Source of the DNA: Stutzerimonas degradans
Lineage (GTDB): Bacteria > Pseudomonadota > Gammaproteobacteria > Pseudomonadales > Pseudomonadaceae
Assembly: GCF_024448505.1 (NCBI RefSeq)
Contig: NZ_JAMOHV010000001.1
Coordinates: forward strand, 1-64,000
Direction of reading: 5' to 3'
Length of the DNA stretch: 64,000 nt
A program made the position numbers and the translations under genes. Shown one piece after another: positions 41,238 through 50,797 of this stretch. The notes under the pieces were generated by a model. The model did not search any database. It had not been told where the DNA came from and saw only the letters and a list, made by a program, of their open reading frames with translations. How positions within the stretch are numbered: position 1 is the first letter of the stretch; the number at the start of each line of letters is the position of its first letter.

Positions 41238-41648
41238 TCAATAGCAGTGCTCGGCCTGTGCCTCGACCAGCACGTTGCGCTGTTCGTCGAGCAGCCAGCC
41301 CTGTGGCGTGAAGCCGAGCGAGCGCGCCTGGAACAGATAGCGCTTGCCGGCCTCGAAGTGGTCGTACTGCACCACCATCGTGCAGCGCATGGTCTGGGTC
41401 TCGCCGAACATGCCGAGGCCGCCGCCACTGACTTCGAATTCGTAGTTGGCTTCGAGTTCATGACGGCCCGGCGGCACCTGGAAGAAGCGCCCGTCGTAGG
41501 TGCGCTTGCCGTCCAGCCGGTCGGACATGAAGATGTCGATGGTCTGCGCGCGCATGTCCACCCAGGCCATCTGCGGATCGTGCGGCGGCAGCGGGCTGGC
41601 GCAGCCGGTCACGGCGAGAGCGATCAACAGGGCGAGCGTCAGGCGCAT
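41238..41648 (-). CDS. Lipoprotein of unknown function, first of a related pair
   Basis: The start MRLTLALLIALAVTGCASP gives a 136-residue product with a lipobox (AVTGC, cysteine 16) and so a probable outer-membrane lipoprotein. The body shares DPQMAWVDM, the DGRFFQVPPGRHELE segment and Y-rich pattern with the next gene. The function is unknown. Confidence 0.8.
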   Translation of the reverse strand: MRLTLALLIALAVTGCASPLPPHDPQMAWVDMRAQTIDIFMSDRLDGKRTYDGRFFQVPPGRHELEANYEFEVSGGGLGMFGETQTMRCTMVVQYDHFEAGKRYLFQARSLGFTPQGWLLDEQRNVLVEAQAEHCY

Positions 41649-41752
41649 GATGAGTTCCTCGACGGGCATGCACGAGGCCACTGCCTCGTCACGATCCTGC
41701 GAGCCTGCGCCAGATGCCGGGGCTTTTCAACCGCGCCGGGCGGGCACCGGCC

Positions 41753-42178
41753 TCAGCGTTCGGCGAGGTTGCCGCAGCCCTTTTCCTCGGCGCGCGCCAG
41801 CACGTACTGGTGTTCGTCGTAGAGCTTGGCCCACGGACGGAAGCCGTAACCCCCGGCCACCAGCCGATAGCGCGCGCCGGCATTGAAACGGTCGTAGGCC
41901 AGGGTCAGCTTGCAGTCGCGCGGCAGCGGTGCGCTGGCCGGGCCGATGTTGCTGCCCTCGACTTGGAAGCGATAGCGCATCTCCAGCGTGCGGCTGCCCG
42001 GCTCGACCTGAAAGTAGCGGCCGTCATCCAGCGCCTTGCCGTCCACCGCCAGTGCCTGCAGCTGCGTTTCGCCATGCGGCTTGAGATCCACCCAGGCCTG
42101 GCTGGGATCGGGCTTGGGCATCCACAGCGAACAACCGGCGAGGGGCGAAAGCAGCAGGGCAACGAGGAGAGCGCGCAT
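41753..42178 (-). CDS. Lipoprotein of unknown function, second of a related pair
   Basis: The 141-residue product has a signal peptide with a lipobox (MRALLVALLLSPLAGCSL). It shares DPSQAWVDLK, DDGRYFQVEPGSRTLEMRY and GARYRLVAGGYGF with its neighbour, so the two look like a diverged tandem duplication. Confidence 0.8.
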   Translation of the reverse strand: MRALLVALLLSPLAGCSLWMPKPDPSQAWVDLKPHGETQLQALAVDGKALDDGRYFQVEPGSRTLEMRYRFQVEGSNIGPASAPLPRDCKLTLAYDRFNAGARYRLVAGGYGFRPWAKLYDEHQYVLARAEEKGCGNLAER

Positions 42179-42322
42179 CGGGAAGGCTCCGACCGGGCAG
42201 CGGGCGCCCGGCTAGCGAAACGAAAGCGAATGCCGGCGTGGGATTGCCATCCGCCGCGCGGCCTTTGTAGGGTGCCGACTGACCCGGCACGACGCCGGTT
42301 GCGACTCACCGGTTGATTCCCG

Positions 42323-43381
42323 ATGCCGAAGCCCAACGCCGCCACCATCGACCACCGCGCCCTGCGCTGGGTTCCCCTGCTGCTTGCCGTTGGTCTGAAC
42401 GGTTGCAGCTATTACAGCCAGCTGGCGGTCGGTCAGCTCGAACTGCTGCGCCAGCGCGAGCCGGTCGCGCGGGTGATCGCCGACCAAACCCGCGCCCCGG
42501 CGTTGCGTCAGCGCCTGACGCATGCGCTGGAAGCGCGCCGCTTCGCCAGCAGCGCGCTGGGGCTGCCGGACAACGACAGCTACCGGTTGTACGCGGACAT
42601 CCAGCGGCCCTACGTGGTGTGGAACCTGTTCGCCACCGAAGCGTTCTCGGTAAAGCCCGTCGAGCATTGCTTCCCGATTGCCGGCTGCGTGGCCTATCGC
42701 GGCTATTACCGCCAGGGTGCCGCGCGCGGCGAGGCGGCGCGTCTGCAGGCGCAGGGGCTGGATACCCACGTGGCGGGCGTCGAGGCCTATTCGACGCTCG
42801 GCTGGTTCGCCGACCCGCTGCTCAGCTCGATGCTGCGCCGTGACGACGAGCAGCTTGCCGCGCTGCTGTTCCACGAGCTGGCGCACCAGCGTCTCTACGT
42901 GCCCGGTGACACCGCGTTCAACGAGTCCTACGCCACCTTCGTCGAGCGCGAGGGACTGCGCCAGTGGCGCCGCGCGCGCGGCCTGCCGCCGCTGGACGGC
43001 CAGGCGCAGCGGCAGTATCGCCAGTTGGTCGAACTGCTGCTGGCTACGCGCGAGCGGCTGGCCGCGCTGTATGCCTCGGACAGGCCGCAGGCCGAGCTGC
43101 GGGCACTCAAACAGGCCGAATTCACGCGGCTGCGGCGTGACTACCGGCACCTGCGCGACGGTGCCTGGGGCGGCTCGCGGCGTTTCGATGGCTGGTTCGC
43201 GCGGCCGCTGAACAACGCCAGCCTGGTGCCGTTCGGCCTGTACGACCGCTGGGTGCCGGCGTTTGCCGCACTGTTCGAACAGAGCGAACGCGATTGGGCG
43301 CGCTTTCACGCGGCGGTCGAGGCGCTCGCCGAGCATCCCGCCGACGAGCGGGAGGCCGCGCTCAGGCAGCTGTCCGACTGA
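42323..43381 (+). CDS. Aminopeptidase-like lipoprotein (DUF2265 family)
   Basis: The 352-residue product has a lipobox-like segment (LLAVGLNGCSYYSQ) and a zinc-protease type motif HELAH at residues 184-188 (LLFHELAHQRLYV), followed by FNESYATFVE. It matches the aminopeptidase family of Pseudomonas lipoproteins. Substrate is not known. Confidence 0.88.
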   Translation: MPKPNAATIDHRALRWVPLLLAVGLNGCSYYSQLAVGQLELLRQREPVARVIADQTRAPALRQRLTHALEARRFASSALGLPDNDSYRLYADIQRPYVVWNLFATEAFSVKPVEHCFPIAGCVAYRGYYRQGAARGEAARLQAQGLDTHVAGVEAYSTLGWFADPLLSSMLRRDDEQLAALLFHELAHQRLYVPGDTAFNESYATFVEREGLRQWRRARGLPPLDGQAQRQYRQLVELLLATRERLAALYASDRPQAELRALKQAEFTRLRRDYRHLRDGAWGGSRRFDGWFARPLNNASLVPFGLYDRWVPAFAALFEQSERDWARFHAAVEALAEHPADEREAALRQLSD

Positions 43382-43595
43382 GCAGGCGCAACGGCGCCGC
43401 GCGCTACCACGGCGCTTTGCGCCGAACGCGGTTCATGTGTCTAAAAGTTGCGATATACCGTTCATCGGCGGCGATTCCCTCGACCGTGAACGGTGCGAAT
43501 CGTTTGCCGAAGCCTCCGGTCCTCTTTACTAGGTCGCCGATTCATACGGCGGCGATCCCTCATGCCTGATACCCACGCATAACCACGGAGGCTCC

Positions 43596-44765
43596 ATGGA
43601 GACCCTATCCGGAATTTTCGACAACAAAGGCACGCCGCTGGAGAAGCAAAAGTTCACCTGGAAGGAAATGGCCGGCAAGCCGATCAGCAAGCTCGATGAC
43701 GATGCCTTTACCCGTGTGCGCATCATCCTCATGAACGGCGTCGAGACCGATGCCCTGCGCCTTTCCCACGGCATCGCCCGCTTCAACAAGGAACTGCGCC
43801 TGCCGCTGGCGCAGATTCGTCGCACCGAGCAGCACCAGGCGACCATGATCAACTGGCTGATCGGCGCCGACCACTCGCCGCTGGAAACCACCGTCGCCTA
43901 CGAGCAGGTCGCCATCGAGGTGACCGCCGCCGTGGCGCAGAACGAGCCCGATCCCTACCAGGCACAGACCTATCGCTTCGGCCTGCTGGAAGACTTCGAC
44001 CACCTGTATCGCTACTCCGCGATGCTTGATCGCCTCGAGGGCAAGGATGCCAACAACATCCTGCAGGGCTACACCGACATCGTGCCGGGACGGAAAACCT
44101 CCGAGCACCATCGCCATCCGGAAAACGACATCCGCGACAACTACGAGAAGAACAGCGCCGCGCTGATCACCAAGATCCACGCGGCGCTGATCACCGGCGC
44201 GGAATACCAGACCCACGACTACTACATGAACATCGGCCCGCTGTTCGCCGACCCGCTGGCGCGCCAGCTGTACGCCGAGATCGCTTCGGTGGAGGAGCAG
44301 CACGTGACCCAGTACGGCGCGCTGTCCGACCCCAGCGAGAGCCACATCGAGAAGTGGCTGGTGCACGAAGCGATGGAGGTCTACATGTACGCCAGCTGCG
44401 CCGAGCAGGAGACCAACCCGCGGATCAAGGCCATGTGGGAGCGCTTCCTCGACTATGAGCTGGGCCACCTCAATGTCGCCTGCGAGTGGTTCAAGAAACT
44501 CGAAGGTCGCGATCCGGCCGAGATTCTCGCCGGCCCGCTGCCGAAGATGGTCGAGTTCAAGAGCCAGCGCGATTTCGTCCGCCAGGTGCTGGCCGCCGAG
44601 GTCAACCTGCGTACCGCCGGCCCGGCCTACGTGGACAAGGCCAAGGAGCCGCAGTCCTCGCTCGACTACCGCAACCACCTCGCCTCAGAAGGGCTCGCCT
44701 CGGACATCGTCTCGGCGGGTTACCAGTGGGCGCCGGGTGGCGAACTGATGCGCAAGGCTTCCTGA
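43596..44765 (+). CDS. Ferritin-like domain protein (389 aa)
   Basis: The long product has ferritin-like ExxH pairs: EEQH at 233-236 and ELGH at 288-291, with further acidic and histidine residues at 132-136 (EDFDH). This suggests a di-iron four-helix bundle. The exact function is unknown. It sits 10 bases before a second ferritin-like gene, so they likely form an operon. Confidence 0.8.
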   Translation: METLSGIFDNKGTPLEKQKFTWKEMAGKPISKLDDDAFTRVRIILMNGVETDALRLSHGIARFNKELRLPLAQIRRTEQHQATMINWLIGADHSPLETTVAYEQVAIEVTAAVAQNEPDPYQAQTYRFGLLEDFDHLYRYSAMLDRLEGKDANNILQGYTDIVPGRKTSEHHRHPENDIRDNYEKNSAALITKIHAALITGAEYQTHDYYMNIGPLFADPLARQLYAEIASVEEQHVTQYGALSDPSESHIEKWLVHEAMEVYMYASCAEQETNPRIKAMWERFLDYELGHLNVACEWFKKLEGRDPAEILAGPLPKMVEFKSQRDFVRQVLAAEVNLRTAGPAYVDKAKEPQSSLDYRNHLASEGLASDIVSAGYQWAPGGELMRKAS

Positions 44766-44775
44766 GGAGACGACC

Positions 44776-45495
44776 ATGGCTACTGCAGCGAAAGTAGGAA
44801 CCAATTTCACCGGCGTGCAGATGTCGCCGAAGGACACCAAGCGCCTGCTGGAAGCGGTCAACGAGATTCACCCGGACGTGCCGGGCGACGAACACGGCAT
44901 GCTGGTCGAGCGTGCCGAGCGCAATGAAGAGGCCGACCGCATCGGCTCCGTGCCGGTGCCGGGTTCGGCCAAGGGCATGCTCAAGACCGGCTTCGACATG
45001 ATGAAGGGCAAGAGCCCCGAGGTGTTCATCGACAAGCTCGGCGAGCGCCTGGCGTTCGAGCGCAACGGCGTGCGTCTGTACGAGGCGATGATCGCCAAGG
45101 CGCGCAACCTCGATTCCGGTAGCGCGCTGGTGGACGAGTTGCAGCACATCCGTGACGAAGAGTTCGAGCACATGATGCTGGTGCACGCGGCGATGGAAAA
45201 ACTCGGCGCCGATCCCACCGCGCAGACGCCCTGTGCCGACGTGGCCGGGGTCATGGCGATGGGCATCATGCAGGTGCTGACCGATCCACGCACCAACATC
45301 CCGCAGTGTCTGAATGCATTGCTGACGGCGGAGCTGGCGGACAACGCCGCCTGGGAACTGCTGATCGAGCTGGCGCAGGCCGCGGGCCATCCGAACATCG
45401 GCGACAGCTTCGTCAAGGCCAAGACCCAGGAAGACGATCACCTGCTGAAGATCAAGACGCTGATGCGCCGCGATCTGATCCTGCAGACCAAGTAA
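44776..45495 (+). CDS. Ferritin-like domain protein (239 aa)
   Basis: The product shows two ExxH motifs, EFEH at 129-132 and EDDH at 219-222, with other helix-placed glutamates, which is the pattern of a di-iron ferritin-like bundle. It follows the 389-residue ferritin-like gene and is followed by a terminator. Function is unknown. Confidence 0.82.
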   Translation: MATAAKVGTNFTGVQMSPKDTKRLLEAVNEIHPDVPGDEHGMLVERAERNEEADRIGSVPVPGSAKGMLKTGFDMMKGKSPEVFIDKLGERLAFERNGVRLYEAMIAKARNLDSGSALVDELQHIRDEEFEHMMLVHAAMEKLGADPTAQTPCADVAGVMAMGIMQVLTDPRTNIPQCLNALLTAELADNAAWELLIELAQAAGHPNIGDSFVKAKTQEDDHLLKIKTLMRRDLILQTK

Positions 45496-45509
45496 GCGCG
45501 GCCCGAATG

Positions 45510-45540
45510 CAAAGCGCGGCTTTCGCCGCGCTTTGTCGTT
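45510..45540 (+). terminator. Terminator of the ferritin-like gene pair
   Basis: CAAAGCGCGGC (45510-45520) and its complement (45525-45535) form an 11-bp perfect stem with a TTTC loop. It lies 14 bases after the second ferritin-like gene, and may also serve the convergent SCO1 gene. Confidence 0.8.
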
Positions 45541-45561
45541 TCTACGGAAAGGGGTGGTCAC

Positions 45562-46197
45562 TCAGCGCGGCTGCTGCACCAGCGCGGGCAACTGTTCGGC
45601 GAGCTTCTGCACCCGCAGCGGTGCGCGGATGAAGCCGTGCTGGCGACCGTCCGGGCCGATGATGACCAGATTGCCGCTGTGGTCGACGGTGTAGTTTTCC
45701 TTGCTGGTGTCCGGCGGAATGAACGGGATACCGACGCCGTTGGCCAGCGTCTGGATGGCCTCCGGCGTGCCGGTCCAGCCGTGAAAACCGGCGTTGAAAT
45801 AACCCAAATATTCCTTGAGCTTGGCCGGCGTGTCGCGGTTCGGATCGACACTGACCAGGATCGGCTGGAGCTGCCCGCGCACCGTTTCGGGGAGCAGGCC
45901 GTTGAGCTGGCGCAGCTCGGCAAGGGTGGTCGGGCAGATGTCGGGACAGAAGGTGTAGCCGAAGAACAGCAGCGTCCAGCCGCCCTTGAGCTGGTCGACC
46001 TGCACCGCCTGGCCATTCTCGTCGGTCAGGCTCAGCGCCGGCAGCGGGCGGCTCTGCGGCAGCAGCACGATCCCGGCATCCAGCAACTGGGTCGGGTCGG
46101 GCTGGCGCTCGCCATTGAGCACCTTGGAAACCGTCAGCCCGACGACCAGCGCGATCAGCGCAACGAGGATGAAGACGGTTTTCTGGATGCGGGTCAT
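45562..46197 (-). CDS. SCO1/SenC family copper chaperone
   Basis: SCO proteins deliver copper to the CuA centre of cytochrome oxidase. From MTRIQKTVFILVALIALVVG the product has 211 residues. It has one N-terminal membrane anchor, the copper-binding cysteines C84 and C88 (FGYTFCPDICP) and the third ligand histidine H173 (TVDHSG). It is the last gene of the leftward oxidase assembly block. Confidence 0.95.
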   Translation of the reverse strand: MTRIQKTVFILVALIALVVGLTVSKVLNGERQPDPTQLLDAGIVLLPQSRPLPALSLTDENGQAVQVDQLKGGWTLLFFGYTFCPDICPTTLAELRQLNGLLPETVRGQLQPILVSVDPNRDTPAKLKEYLGYFNAGFHGWTGTPEAIQTLANGVGIPFIPPDTSKENYTVDHSGNLVIIGPDGRQHGFIRAPLRVQKLAEQLPALVQQPR

Positions 46198-46234
46198 GGG
46201 CGTCCTGTGGGTGGCTGGGTGGCCTGTTCGGCCA

Positions 46235-47134
46235 CTAGAAATCGAGCAGCAGATAATGATCAACCAGTAGCGCGATGAACAGCGCGAACAGGTACCAGAT
46301 GCTGAATTTGAAGGTCTTGATTGCCGCATGTGGCCGGCTGTCGCGGTACAGCGCGATGGCCCAGTAGAGAAACCGCCCGCCCAGCAACGCCGCGGCGACC
46401 AGGTACAGCAGGCCGCTCATGTGGATGGCGAACGGCATGAAGCTGACCGCCAGCAGGATCGCGGTGTAGAGCAGGATATGCACCTTGGTGTAGTGCACGC
46501 CATGGGTCACCGGCAGCATCGGAATGTTCACCTTGGCGTACTCGGCGCGGCGGTGGATCGCCAGCGCCCAGAAATGCGGCGGCGTCCAGGCGAAGATGAT
46601 CAGCACCAGCAGCAGCGGTTCGGCGCTGATCTGGCCGGTCACCGCGACCCAGCCGAGCAGCGGCGGCGCGGCGCCGGCCAGCCCGCCGATAACGATGTTC
46701 TGCGGCGTGGCGCGCTTGAGAAAGCCGGTGTAGATCACCGCGTAGCCGATCAGCGAGGCGAGCGTCAGCCAGGCCGCCAGCGCGTTGGTGAAGGCCAGCA
46801 GCAGTGCCAGCCCGGCGACGCCCAGCGCCAGGGCAAAGGTCAGCGCGGCGGCGGGCGACACCCGGCCCTCGGCCAGCGGGCGCTTATGGGTGCGCGCCAT
46901 CACCGCGTCGATGCGGCGGTCCACCACATGATTGACCGCCGCCGCGCCACCGGCGCACAGCGCGATGCCGAGGTTGCCGAACAGCAGCACCGTCCAGGGC
47001 ACGCCGGCGCGGGTGGCGAGGAACATGCCGACCAGCGAGGTGATGAGCATCAGCAGCACCACCTTCGGCTTGGTCAACTCCAGGTAGTCGCGCCAGCTGG
47101 CCTGGACGCGGCGTTCGCTGAGTACGGTGGCCAT
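46235..47134 (-). CDS. cyoE: Protoheme IX farnesyltransferase (heme O synthase)
   Basis: The enzyme (also called CtaB) adds a farnesyl tail to heme B. The 299-residue product shows UbiA-type membrane helices and the family motifs [20 protein letters not shown] and [11 protein letters not shown]. It lies 10 bases after ctaA, in the order expected for heme A supply. Confidence 0.96.
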   Translation of the reverse strand: MATVLSERRVQASWRDYLELTKPKVVLLMLITSLVGMFLATRAGVPWTVLLFGNLGIALCAGGAAAVNHVVDRRIDAVMARTHKRPLAEGRVSPAAALTFALALGVAGLALLLAFTNALAAWLTLASLIGYAVIYTGFLKRATPQNIVIGGLAGAAPPLLGWVAVTGQISAEPLLLVLIIFAWTPPHFWALAIHRRAEYAKVNIPMLPVTHGVHYTKVHILLYTAILLAVSFMPFAIHMSGLLYLVAAALLGGRFLYWAIALYRDSRPHAAIKTFKFSIWYLFALFIALLVDHYLLLDF

Positions 47135-47144
47135 GATGTTCTCC

Positions 47145-48197
47145 TTATGGTCGGGCGCCGGGCAGGTCGAAGCGACCGGCCGAGGACGTCATCGATGCGG
47201 GATGTCGGGCGCGTGCAGGCTGGCGCAGGCGGTAGTTGATCAGCACCAGTACCAGCAGTAGCGCGGCGCCGCCGCCGTTGTGCGCTACCGCAACCGGCAA
47301 TGGCAGGTGCAGCACGACGTTGGCGATACCCAGCCCGACCTGCAGCGTCAGCGCGCCGAGCACCAGCGCCGCGAGGCGGCCGAGGCCGTTGCGCCGCAGC
47401 AGCGCGGCGAGCGTCAGCAGCACCAGTGTTACGCTCAGTGCGCCGAGCCGGTGGCTGACGTGGATTGCCGTGCGCGCCTCGCCGTAGAGCAGGCCGCCGA
47501 GGTAGTTGGGGCCGATGTCGTGATGGGTGAGGTTGAAGGCGTTGGCGAAATCCATCCGTGGCCACCATTCACCGTGGCAGGTGGGAAAATCGGTGCAGGC
47601 CACCGCTGCATAGTTGCTGCTGACCCAGCCGCCGAGGGTGATCTGGCCGACTACCAGCAGCAGGGCGAGCGCCGCGAAGGCGCGCAGCCGGCCGTCGACC
47701 GCGCCCAGCGGCGGTAGCGCCCCGGACAGGCGCAGGCACAGCAGGAACAACAGGCTCAGGGTGGTGAAGCCGCCCAGCAGGTGCGCGGTGACCACCTGCG
47801 GCCACAACTGCAGCGTCACCGTCCACATGCCGAACAGCGCCTGGGCGATGACCACGGCGAGCAGCAGCAGCGGCAGTTTCACCGGCTGGCCCGGCGCGTC
47901 GCGACGGCGCAGCGCCTGCACCGCCAGCGCCAGGATCACCAGCCCGAGGCTGCCGGCGAAATAGCGGTGGACCATCTCGTTCCAGCCCTTGCGCACCTCC
48001 ACCGGCGCCTCGGGAAAGCGTTCGGCGGCCAGGCTCTGCGCCTGCTCGCTCATCGGCACGCTGAGAAAACCGTAGCAGCCTGGCCAGTCCGGACAGCCGA
48101 GGCCAGCGTGGGTCAGCCGCGTGTAGGCGCCGAGCAGCACCACCACCACGGCCAGCGCGGTAGCGAACAGGGCAAGGCGGTAACCGGGGCGGGCCAT
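47145..48197 (-). CDS. ctaA: Heme A synthase (COX15/CtaA)
   Basis: CtaA converts heme O to heme A for the aa3-type oxidase. The 350-residue product has about eight membrane helices. Conserved blocks are [30 protein letters not shown] and [12 protein letters not shown]. Confidence 0.95.
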   Translation of the reverse strand: MARPGYRLALFATALAVVVVLLGAYTRLTHAGLGCPDWPGCYGFLSVPMSEQAQSLAAERFPEAPVEVRKGWNEMVHRYFAGSLGLVILALAVQALRRRDAPGQPVKLPLLLLAVVIAQALFGMWTVTLQLWPQVVTAHLLGGFTTLSLLFLLCLRLSGALPPLGAVDGRLRAFAALALLLVVGQITLGGWVSSNYAAVACTDFPTCHGEWWPRMDFANAFNLTHHDIGPNYLGGLLYGEARTAIHVSHRLGALSVTLVLLTLAALLRRNGLGRLAALVLGALTLQVGLGIANVVLHLPLPVAVAHNGGGAALLLVLVLINYRLRQPARARHPASMTSSAGRFDLPGARP

Positions 48198-48218
48198 CGG
48201 GTGCTCCTTGTGCCGGCT

Positions 48219-48785
48219 TCAGCCGATCTGCGAAATCTTCAGCAGGTACTTGAGGTCGTCGAGGATCGCCTTGCCGTCGGCCTTGGCGTCGTAGCGCAGC
48301 ACCAGATTGCCGTGCGGATCGACGATCCACAGCTGCGGCGCGGCATCGCCGGTCGGGGTCAGTCCGTAGCGCTGCAGTTGCGGGTATTCGCGTGCCAGCC
48401 GCTGTTCGGCTTCGGCCGCCAGCGGCGCGCTGCTGGCCAGCGCATGGCCGGCGCGCGCCGCCTCGCGGGCCAGGCCGATATTGATCTGCCGCGCCAGATA
48501 GACCAGCCGCAGGCAGTCTTCCGCGCAGCCTTGCGGCGCGGTGACCAGCAGCTCCCAGCGTGTCGCGGCCGCCGGTGCCTGCACGCCGATGGCCGCACGG
48601 TTCTGCCCGTCGGCGACCAGCACGCCGTGGTAGCTGCGGCTCTGCGGCACCCAGAAACCGTAGCGGTACATGGCCGAGGCCAGCAGCATCGGCCCCAGCA
48701 CCACGGCGATGATCAGCAGCAGTTGCAGACGCCCGCGCCCGCGGCGGGGCTCAGTGGCGTTCATGGTCGGATTCATCGGGTTCAT
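48219..48785 (-). CDS. Membrane-anchored cytochrome oxidase-region protein
   Basis: From MNPMNPTMNATEPRRGRG the product has 188 residues. The start has a GAGGAG site 6 bases upstream and overlaps the SURF1 end by 35 bases. It has one N-terminal membrane helix and then a region (GCAEDCLRLVYL, QLWIVDPHGNLVLRYD) that resembles a thioredoxin-like or SCO-like fold. It is conserved in this position in Pseudomonas cox operons but unnamed. Confidence 0.8.
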   Translation of the reverse strand: MNPMNPTMNATEPRRGRGRLQLLLIIAVVLGPMLLASAMYRYGFWVPQSRSYHGVLVADGQNRAAIGVQAPAAATRWELLVTAPQGCAEDCLRLVYLARQINIGLAREAARAGHALASSAPLAAEAEQRLAREYPQLQRYGLTPTGDAAPQLWIVDPHGNLVLRYDAKADGKAILDDLKYLLKISQIG

Positions 48786-49488
48786 GCCGTGCTCCTCGTG
48801 CCTGATGCACGCCGAAATAGATGAACAGCGCCAGCAGCGCCGCGGCCAGGGCGAACCACTGCACCGCATAGCCGACGTGCTGCTGCGGACTCATGCTGGT
48901 CACCGGCCAGTCCGCGCGGTAGGCGCTCGGGCCGGGCTCCAGGCGCAGTTCTTGGGCCACGCCGTCGCGGCCGAGCAGCGCCCACAGCGCCGGAACATCG
49001 ACGTGGCTGATCAGCCGCGGCCAGCCCTCGGCCATGCGCTCGCTGAAGACGAACGGTTTGCCCGGCGGCACGTACAGCCAGGCGGCGAGCTTGAGGGGCT
49101 GCTGCGGTGTGTCGAACTGCGGGGCGATGCGCCGGTCCGGCCAGGGCAGCCAGCCGCGGTTGATCAGCAGCCAGCGACCGCTGGGTTCGTCGTAGAAGGG
49201 CTGCAGCAGCTCCACGCCGACCTGGCCGTCGCGCGTGCGGCTGTCGAGCAGAAAGCTGTGCGCGGCATCGAAGCGCCCCTGCAGGTACACGCGCGCGTAG
49301 GCCTGCCCGGCGCTGCCGTCGAGCTGCTCCGGCGTCAGCGGCGCGGCCTCCTGGCGGGCCTGCTGGCGCTCCAGCAGCTCGCGCTTCTGCTCGCTGCGTT
49401 CCAGCTGCCAGAAACCCAGCCAGATCAGCAGCGGCAGCAGCGCCAACACCAGCAGGGTCGGCAGCAGCCCCGGGCGGAAGCGGCTCAT
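48751..49488 (-). CDS. SURF1 family cytochrome oxidase assembly protein
   Basis: From MSRFRPGLLPTLLVLALLPLL the product has 245 residues, with N- and C-terminal membrane helices around a soluble part, the SURF1 layout (FWQLERSEQKRELLERQ, LLINRGWLPW, HVGYAVQWFALA). SURF1 helps heme A insertion. Its upstream region contains a 142-bp MITE-like element. Confidence 0.92.
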   Translation of the reverse strand: MSRFRPGLLPTLLVLALLPLLIWLGFWQLERSEQKRELLERQQARQEAAPLTPEQLDGSAGQAYARVYLQGRFDAAHSFLLDSRTRDGQVGVELLQPFYDEPSGRWLLINRGWLPWPDRRIAPQFDTPQQPLKLAAWLYVPPGKPFVFSERMAEGWPRLISHVDVPALWALLGRDGVAQELRLEPGPSAYRADWPVTSMSPQQHVGYAVQWFALAAALLALFIYFGVHQARGARHEPDESDHERH

Positions 49489-49549
49489 GGCCGGCACCCT
49501 GGAATGTAGATATGGCTGGCTATAATCCACCCCCACTCCCCTCCCATCT

Positions 49550-49691
49550 AGGGCACCTCTAAAAACTACCTGCGTTGCCCTCGCTGCGTTGGAAACAGGC
49601 TCAAAATGCTCATTTACAACTCGTAAACTGCGCTTTTTCGCCTGTTTCCGCCTTGCGCTGGCTGCCTCGTCTACGTTTTTAGAGGTGCCCT
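49550..49691. mobile_element. MITE-like 142-bp element with 17-bp perfect inverted ends
   Basis: The ends AGGGCACCTCTAAAAAC (49550-49566) and its exact complement (49675-49691) enclose an imperfect internal palindrome (GGAAACAGGC and GCCTGTTTCC). It lies between SURF1 and a DUF2909 gene, ending 12 bases before the latter's start. No coding capacity is present. Confidence 0.75.
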
Positions 49692-49703
49692 CTGGAATCG
49701 CTC

Positions 49704-49907
49704 ATGCTCAAGACGGCGATCGTTCTTTTGTTAGTGGCCACGCTGGTCAGTCTGTTCAGTGGCCTGTTCTTCCTGGTGCGCGACGAGGGGCGCCGCTCTC
49801 GCGTGATCGCGGCGCTGTTCGTGCGCGTCTGCCTGGCTGCGCTGACCGTTGCGCTGATCGCCTGGGGCTTCTGGTCCGGCGAACTGCGCCCGGGGCTGGC
49901 TTCCTAG
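49704..49907 (+). CDS. DUF2909 twin transmembrane protein
   Basis: The 67-residue product has two membrane helices (AIVLLLVATLVSLFSGLFFLV and VRVCLAALTVALIAWGFW). It matches DUF2909, a small protein near cox operons. Its stop overlaps the convergent coxC stop within CTAG. Confidence 0.85.
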   Translation: MLKTAIVLLLVATLVSLFSGLFFLVRDEGRRSRVIAALFVRVCLAALTVALIAWGFWSGELRPGLAS

Positions 49908-50797
49908 ATCACGTAGACGAAGACGAACAGGCCGATCCACACCACGTCGACGAAGTGCCAGTACCAGCTCGCCGCCTCGAAGCCGAAGTGGTGTTCGGCG
50001 CTGAAATGCCCGCGCAGGATGCGGATCAGCATTACCGTGAGGATGATCGCGCCCATCGTCACGTGCGCGCCGTGGAAGCCGGTGAGCATGAAGAACGTCG
50101 CGCCGTAGATGCCCGAACCGAGCGTCAGCCCCAGCTCGTTGTAGGCGTGGATGTATTCCTCGGCCTGCAGGATCAGGAAGGCCGCGCCGAGCAGCACCGT
50201 CACCGCCAGGCCGATCTTCAGCTGCTGGCGATTGTTCTTGCGCAGCGCGTGGTGCGCCCAGGTCAGGGTGAAGCTGGAGGACACCAGCAGGATGGTGTTG
50301 ACCAGCGGCAGCCCCCAGGCGCTGATGGTGCCTTCCGGTGCCGGATAGAGCTTGGGATCGGGATTGTTCAGCAGCGGCCAGCTGTACTCGAATCCCGGCC
50401 ACAGCATGTTGCTGACGCCCTTGTCGCCTTCACCGCCGAGCCAGGGGCCGACCCAGTAGCGCACGTAGAACAGCGCGCCGAAGAAGGCCAGGAAGAACAT
50501 CACCTCGGAGAAGATGAACCAGCTCATGCCCCAGCGGAACGAGCGGTCCATCTGTGCGCTGTACAGCCCGGCGCGGCTCTCCTTCACCACCGCGCCGAAC
50601 CAGCCGAACATCATGTAGGCGATCAGCAGCGCGCCGATGAAGAAGATCAGCGGCCCGCTGGATTCGGCGCGCTCGGCCTTCAGGTCGTTGAACCAGGTGC
50701 CCAGGCCGAAGAAGGTGACCAGCAGGGCGACGGTGGCGATGATCGGCCATTTGCTCTGCGCCGGGACGTAGTACTGCTCGTGGGTCTGGGTGCTCAT
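49904..50797 (-). CDS. coxC: Cytochrome c oxidase subunit III
   Basis: Subunit III stabilises the oxidase core. From MSTQTHEQYYVPAQSKWP the product has 297 residues and seven membrane helices, with the family segments WWSEVMFF-like FSEVMFFLAFFGALFYVRYW, LQAEEYIHA and the C-terminal SWYWHFVDVVWIGLFV. It overlaps ctaG by 4 bases. Confidence 0.95.
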   Translation of the reverse strand: MSTQTHEQYYVPAQSKWPIIATVALLVTFFGLGTWFNDLKAERAESSGPLIFFIGALLIAYMMFGWFGAVVKESRAGLYSAQMDRSFRWGMSWFIFSEVMFFLAFFGALFYVRYWVGPWLGGEGDKGVSNMLWPGFEYSWPLLNNPDPKLYPAPEGTISAWGLPLVNTILLVSSSFTLTWAHHALRKNNRQQLKIGLAVTVLLGAAFLILQAEEYIHAYNELGLTLGSGIYGATFFMLTGFHGAHVTMGAIILTVMLIRILRGHFSAEHHFGFEAASWYWHFVDVVWIGLFVFVYVI

